From: DASRCB01 sp035653295
GTDB taxonomy: Bacteria > Acidobacteriota > Terriglobia > Bryobacterales > Bryobacteraceae
Length of the DNA: 24,252 bases
NCBI GenBank assembly: GCA_035653295.1
Contig: DASRCB010000423.1
Coordinates: 1-24,252, forward strand
Reading direction: 5' to 3'
Part shown: positions 21,509-24,252 of the stretch, piece by piece
Layout of the letters: each line of letters starts with the position of its first letter
Numbering within the stretch: the stretch's first letter is position 1
Made by a program: the position numbers and the translations under genes
Notes under the pieces: model-generated
What the model was told of the DNA's origin: nothing
Database searches by the model: none
Seen by the model: only the letters and a program-made list of their open reading frames with translations

Positions 21509-21958
21509 CTAAGAATTGCGCGAACGGACTTTTTTTCTGCCGGGCGAGGATGCTGGGCGTTTTCGAACCGAAACCTCTGGCGATGGTGCCGGCGTTCTGT
21601 TGACCGCCGTTGCGGCATGCTCGTAAGCATCGCCGAGCCAGGCGAGTGCGTCATTCAGGTCCTCGGGTGAGGCTACTTCGAACGAGCACCAGCGGGCGCC
21701 GGGGCGGTTTGCGCCGATCCGCGGGTCGGCGGCCATCCGCTGGGCCAGCGCGGGCGGGAGCGGATCGAAGCGCAGGATGAGCGAGTTCGGTCCGCCGATC
21801 GATCGCGTGCGGGGCAGCGCCGCGAAAATCTTTTCGCCTCTGTAAAGCCCGGTCATCCCGAACATCGGCCGCAGAGAAACGCCGGGCCAGCCGCGCAGCT
21901 CGTCCTCGAGCATCGCCGCCACGCGCCGCATTTCTTCAGAAACTCGCGGCATTTTCAT
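21509..21958 (-). CDS. TfoX/Sxy N-terminal-like protein
   Basis: 149 residues from ATG 21958, overlapping the rarA stop by four bases (ATGA). The segment R-P-M-F-G-M-T-G-L-Y-R-G-E-K-I-F-A around residues 30-46 is the core of the TfoX_N fold, an alpha/beta domain known from the competence regulator Sxy but present in many proteins of unknown function. The last 35 residues are basic, Pro/Ser-rich (R-K-R-P-A-S-S-P-G-R-K-K-V-R-S-R) and look like a disordered nucleic-acid-binding tail. There is no TfoX C-terminal helix-hairpin-helix domain. Its place after rarA suggests, but does not show, a link to DNA metabolism. Confidence 0.7.
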   Translation of the reverse strand: MKMPRVSEEMRRVAAMLEDELRGWPGVSLRPMFGMTGLYRGEKIFAALPRTRSIGGPNSLILRFDPLPPALAQRMAADPRIGANRPGARWCSFEVASPEDLNDALAWLGDAYEHAATAVNRTPAPSPEVSVRKRPASSPGRKKVRSRNS

Positions 21959-23274
21959 TCGGCGGGCTCCTCCTGTTTGCCCGGATTTCGGCGAGCGCGA
22001 AGCTCACGAAGCCGCTCAGCGATGCGCTGCTCCACGCCGCGATTTGTAGGCTCGTAGAACTGGCGGCCGGCCAGAGACTCGGGCAGGCAGCTCATGTCCG
22101 TGATGGCGTCCTCGAACTGGTGAGCGTGCTGGTAGCCCTTCCCGTAACCCCACTCCTTCATGGGACGGGTCGGCGCATTGCGAAGGTGCAGCGGGACCGG
22201 CTCGGCGCGGCCGCTTTGGGCCTCTTCGAGAGCCGCATTCAGAGCCCGATACGCGGCGTCCGACTTCGGCGCGAGGGCGAGATATATGGCAACCTGCGCG
22301 AGCGCCTGATCTCCCTCAGGCATACCCAGGAAATGCACGCATTCCTTCGCGGCCATGGCCTGTTCGAGGGCGCGCGGATCGGCGAGCCCGATGTCCTCGA
22401 TGGCCATGCGCACCAGGCGGCGGGCGATGTACAGCCGATCCTCGCCGCCTTCCAGCATCCGCGCCAGCCAATAAAGCGCGGCATCCGGGTCTGAGGAGCG
22501 GATGGATTTGTGCAGCGCGGAGATCAGGTTGTAGTGCTCTTCGCCGCTCTTGTCATAGAGCAGCATTTTCCGCTGGAGCGAGTCCTCCACGGCCTGCTGG
22601 GTGAGCGCTCCATCGCGCGATGCGCCGGCGGCGATCTCGAGAATGTTGTAAGCCGAGCGCGCATCTCCGTTCGTATACAACGCGATCTGTCGCAGCAGAT
22701 CATCGGATGCGGAGATGCCCACCACCGGCAGAGCGCGGCGGAGCAGTCCCACGATTTCGTCTTCGCTCAGTGCGCGCAGTGCGTACACCTTGGTGCGCGA
22801 CAGCAGCGCGGACACGACCTCGAAGGACGGGTTCTCGGTGGTGGCGCCGATCAGGATGATGTCGCCGCGCTCCACGTACGGGAGGAATGCGTCCTGCTGG
22901 GCCTTGTTGAAGCGGTGGATCTCATCGACGAAAACCACGGTGCGCCGGCCGGCGCGCCGCAGCCGTTCGGCGTCGGCCATGACCGCTTTGATTTCTTTGA
23001 TCCCACTGAGGACGGCGCTGAAGGGCACGAACTCGCAGCGGGTCATGCGGGCGATGAGGCGGGCCAGCGTGGTTTTGCCCACTCCAGGCGGTCCCCACAG
23101 GATGAGCGAGCTCAGTTCGTCGCGCTCGATCTGCAGGCGCAGCGGCTTCCCGGGCCCGAGGATATGCTCCTGTCCGATGAACCCATCGAGCGTCTCGGGC
23201 CGCATCCGTTCGGCGAGCGGGCGTTTGGAGTCGTCCTTCGGATGCGAGAGCGGCTCGGCCTCGAACAGGCTCAC
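21955..23274 (-). CDS. rarA: Replication-associated recombination protein A (AAA+ ATPase)
   Basis: 439 residues, starting at GTG 23274 within a GTGA overlap with the upstream methyltransferase gene; a longer in-frame reading upstream is antisense-like shadow of that gene. Walker A G-P-P-G-V-G-K-T (61-68), Walker B V-V-F-V-D-E-I-H (113-120), sensor 1 I-G-A-T-T-E-N-P-S-F and the late H-L-R-N-A-P-T and Y-P-x-x-x-like block G-K-G-Y-Q-H-A-H of the MgsA tetramerisation domain are all present. RarA acts at stalled replication forks in the cytoplasm, opening duplex ends and working with SSB and RecA. The N-terminus S-L-F-E-A-E-P-L replaces the SSB-like interaction tip seen in other members. Confidence 0.96.
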   Translation of the reverse strand: MSLFEAEPLSHPKDDSKRPLAERMRPETLDGFIGQEHILGPGKPLRLQIERDELSSLILWGPPGVGKTTLARLIARMTRCEFVPFSAVLSGIKEIKAVMADAERLRRAGRRTVVFVDEIHRFNKAQQDAFLPYVERGDIILIGATTENPSFEVVSALLSRTKVYALRALSEDEIVGLLRRALPVVGISASDDLLRQIALYTNGDARSAYNILEIAAGASRDGALTQQAVEDSLQRKMLLYDKSGEEHYNLISALHKSIRSSDPDAALYWLARMLEGGEDRLYIARRLVRMAIEDIGLADPRALEQAMAAKECVHFLGMPEGDQALAQVAIYLALAPKSDAAYRALNAALEEAQSGRAEPVPLHLRNAPTRPMKEWGYGKGYQHAHQFEDAITDMSCLPESLAGRQFYEPTNRGVEQRIAERLRELRARRNPGKQEEPAE

Positions 23275-24068
23275 TGGGCCGCGCCTCCCTGGGTGGATCG
23301 CTGGCGCCGCGCTTCGTAGAGCATGACCGCGGCGGACATGCCGGCGTTGAGCGACTCCACGGCGGTGGTCGGGATGCGGAGCAGTTCGCAGGATTCGGCC
23401 AGCTCCGGGTTGACGCCGCGTCCCTCGCTGCCGATGACGATGGCGCAGCGCTCGGTGAAGTCGCACTCGGCGATGCTGCGGCCGTCGTGCGGGGTGCCGG
23501 CGTAAAGCCGCGCCTGGTTGCGGCGGGCGAGATCGAGTGTTTCGGCGGCATCGGCGGAGGTGACCAGAGGCAGGCGAAACGCCGAACCGGCGGAGGCGCG
23601 CAAAGCCTTGGGATTCCAGGGACTCGCCGCGCCTTTCAGAAAGACAGCGCCGCTGGCGCCGAAGGCCTCGGCAGCGCGCAGGATGGCTCCGGCGTTGCCG
23701 GGATCCTGGACGCCATCCACGATGACGGTGAGGGTCTCGCCGCGAAAGACGTCGTCCATGGTCCACGAGGGCGGGCGGACGAGCGCGAGCACGCCCTGGG
23801 TCGCCTCCGTGGACGCGACGGTGGAGAACAGGCGCTCATGGAGCGGCACGACGGGAATCTCGTCGAGTCCGGGAACGCGCTCGCGCAGCGCTTCGCGGAC
23901 CGGTTCGGACACGAGCACCTCTTCGATATGGCAGCCGCTGCGGAGGGCTTCTTTGAGCAGATGAAAGCCTTCGGCGATGCACAGGCCGGATTCCGTGAGG
24001 CTGCTCGCGCGTACCGCCTTGCGGACCTCCTTCAGCAGCGGGTTTTTCGCGCTCGTGACCGTTCCCAT
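23271..24068 (-). CDS. TrmH/SpoU family RNA 2'-O-methyltransferase
   Basis: 265 residues from ATG 24068. The N-terminal substrate-binding domain begins with T-S-A-K-N-P-L-L-K-E-V and contains the E-G-F-H-L-L-K-E-A block. The SPOUT catalytic domain has all three motifs: V-Q-D-P-G-N-A-G-A-I-L-R (about 120-131), I-V-I-G-S-E-G-R-G-V (about 210-219) and V-E-S-L-N-A-G-M-S-A-A-V (about 237-248), which form the knotted AdoMet site. Members modify 23S rRNA or tRNA riboses; the exact target cannot be read off, though the layout is like the rRNA enzymes of the RlmB/TsnR group. First gene of a three-gene minus-strand operon. Confidence 0.94.
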   Translation of the reverse strand: MGTVTSAKNPLLKEVRKAVRASSLTESGLCIAEGFHLLKEALRSGCHIEEVLVSEPVREALRERVPGLDEIPVVPLHERLFSTVASTEATQGVLALVRPPSWTMDDVFRGETLTVIVDGVQDPGNAGAILRAAEAFGASGAVFLKGAASPWNPKALRASAGSAFRLPLVTSADAAETLDLARRNQARLYAGTPHDGRSIAECDFTERCAIVIGSEGRGVNPELAESCELLRIPTTAVESLNAGMSAAVMLYEARRQRSTQGGAAQ

Positions 24069-24133
24069 AGGAAAATCGTAGTCTGATTTATCGAGCCGAT
24101 GCGGATTTTTCCGCTCCCGGCCCTATAGCCAGC
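24069..24133. promoter_or_regulatory. Divergent promoter region at the window end
   Basis: 65 bp between two divergent starts. On the minus strand TACGAT ends six bases before the methyltransferase ATG, compatible with a very short or absent leader. CCGGCCGA/GGGAGCGG-type GC tracts surround it. No clear -35 on either strand. Confidence 0.3.
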
Positions 24134-24252
24134 ATGACAAAACGTATCGTAGCGGTGGTGCTGCTGCTCCTGCTGGGGGTGGGTGCGGTGCTCGTGTCGC
24201 GGTACCTGTCGCGGGTGGCGCGGGAGATCGAGCAGCAGTCCACGCAGGACGA
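24134..24252 (+). CDS. Membrane-anchored protein, N-terminus only
   Basis: Only the first 39 residues are in the window. A short basic start (T-K-R) and one hydrophobic helix (about 5-23, leucine/valine-rich) are followed by S-R-Y-L-S-R-V-A-R-E-I-E-Q-Q-S, a charged helix. This is a signal anchor or uncleaved signal. The way the helix runs into I-E-Q-Q-S-T-Q-D is reminiscent of YdcF/SanA/ElyC-type envelope proteins, but the diagnostic part lies beyond the end, so this is a guess only. No evident ribosome site precedes the ATG. Confidence 0.5.
   Translation, partial: MTKRIVAVVLLLLLGVGAVLVSRYLSRVAREIEQQSTQD

Noticed and set aside
23275..23766. N-terminal extension of rarA
   Set aside because: The extra residues are Arg-rich and antiparallel in frame to the methyltransferase gene on the same strand; GTG 23274 in a GTGA overlap gives the normal RarA length.

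Overview
The window looks like a chromosomal segment of a high-GC member of the Acidobacteriota, most like the Bryobacterales/Solibacter group. This is an inference from gene content: a PadR regulator directly coupled to a very large duplicated MacB/FtsX permease (the ADOP family, typical of Acidobacteria), three PEP-CTERM proteins, an ECF sigma factor with a TPR-bearing anti-sigma partner, and a TPR-CHAT protein. No rRNA, tRNA, CRISPR array, insertion sequence or phage gene was seen. Coding density is high and most genes have intact reading frames; the first and last genes are cut by the window edges.

Layout. 1-2.7 kb: the end of a mutarotase-like gene, then a convergent MaoC hydratase/phosphotransacetylase fusion and a small helical protein resembling the N-terminal domain of RsbRD. 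2.7-3.2 kb: a four-helix membrane protein, divergent from the preceding pair. 3.3-4.9 kb: two minus-strand PEP-CTERM proteins, separated by a clear intrinsic terminator. 5.1-9.4 kb: an ECF sigma factor with no ordinary start codon, a zinc-finger/TPR anti-sigma-like membrane protein and a 944-residue secreted-looking TPR-CHAT (caspase-like) protein. 9.5-10.6 kb: a third PEP-CTERM protein with a TIGR03118-type beta-propeller. 10.6-11.3 kb: 734 bp without a protein gene but rich in hairpins, a 39-bp direct repeat and a minus-strand terminator that implies an unannotated small RNA. 11.3-12.2 kb: galU.

12.3-18.4 kb is a single plus-strand respiratory operon: cytochrome c oxidase subunits II (with fused cytochrome c), I and III, the CtaG assembly protein, a 68-residue membrane protein, a Rieske protein and a cytochrome b fused to cytochrome c. 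Both the quinol-oxidising and the oxygen-reducing complex carry their own tethered c-type haem, so electrons could pass from quinol to oxygen without a soluble carrier. 18.5-21.4 kb is the PadR-ADOP pair. 21.5-24.1 kb is a minus-strand operon read trmH-type methyltransferase, rarA, TfoX-like protein, with four-base start/stop overlaps. The window closes with the N-terminus of a membrane-anchored protein.

The parts most worth a second look are the sigma factor that seems to start at ATC behind a good ribosome site and a consensus TATAAT, the sigma/anti-sigma/CHAT set as a possible protease signalling module, the hairpin-rich gap before galU, and the b6-like cytochrome b fused to cytochrome c.
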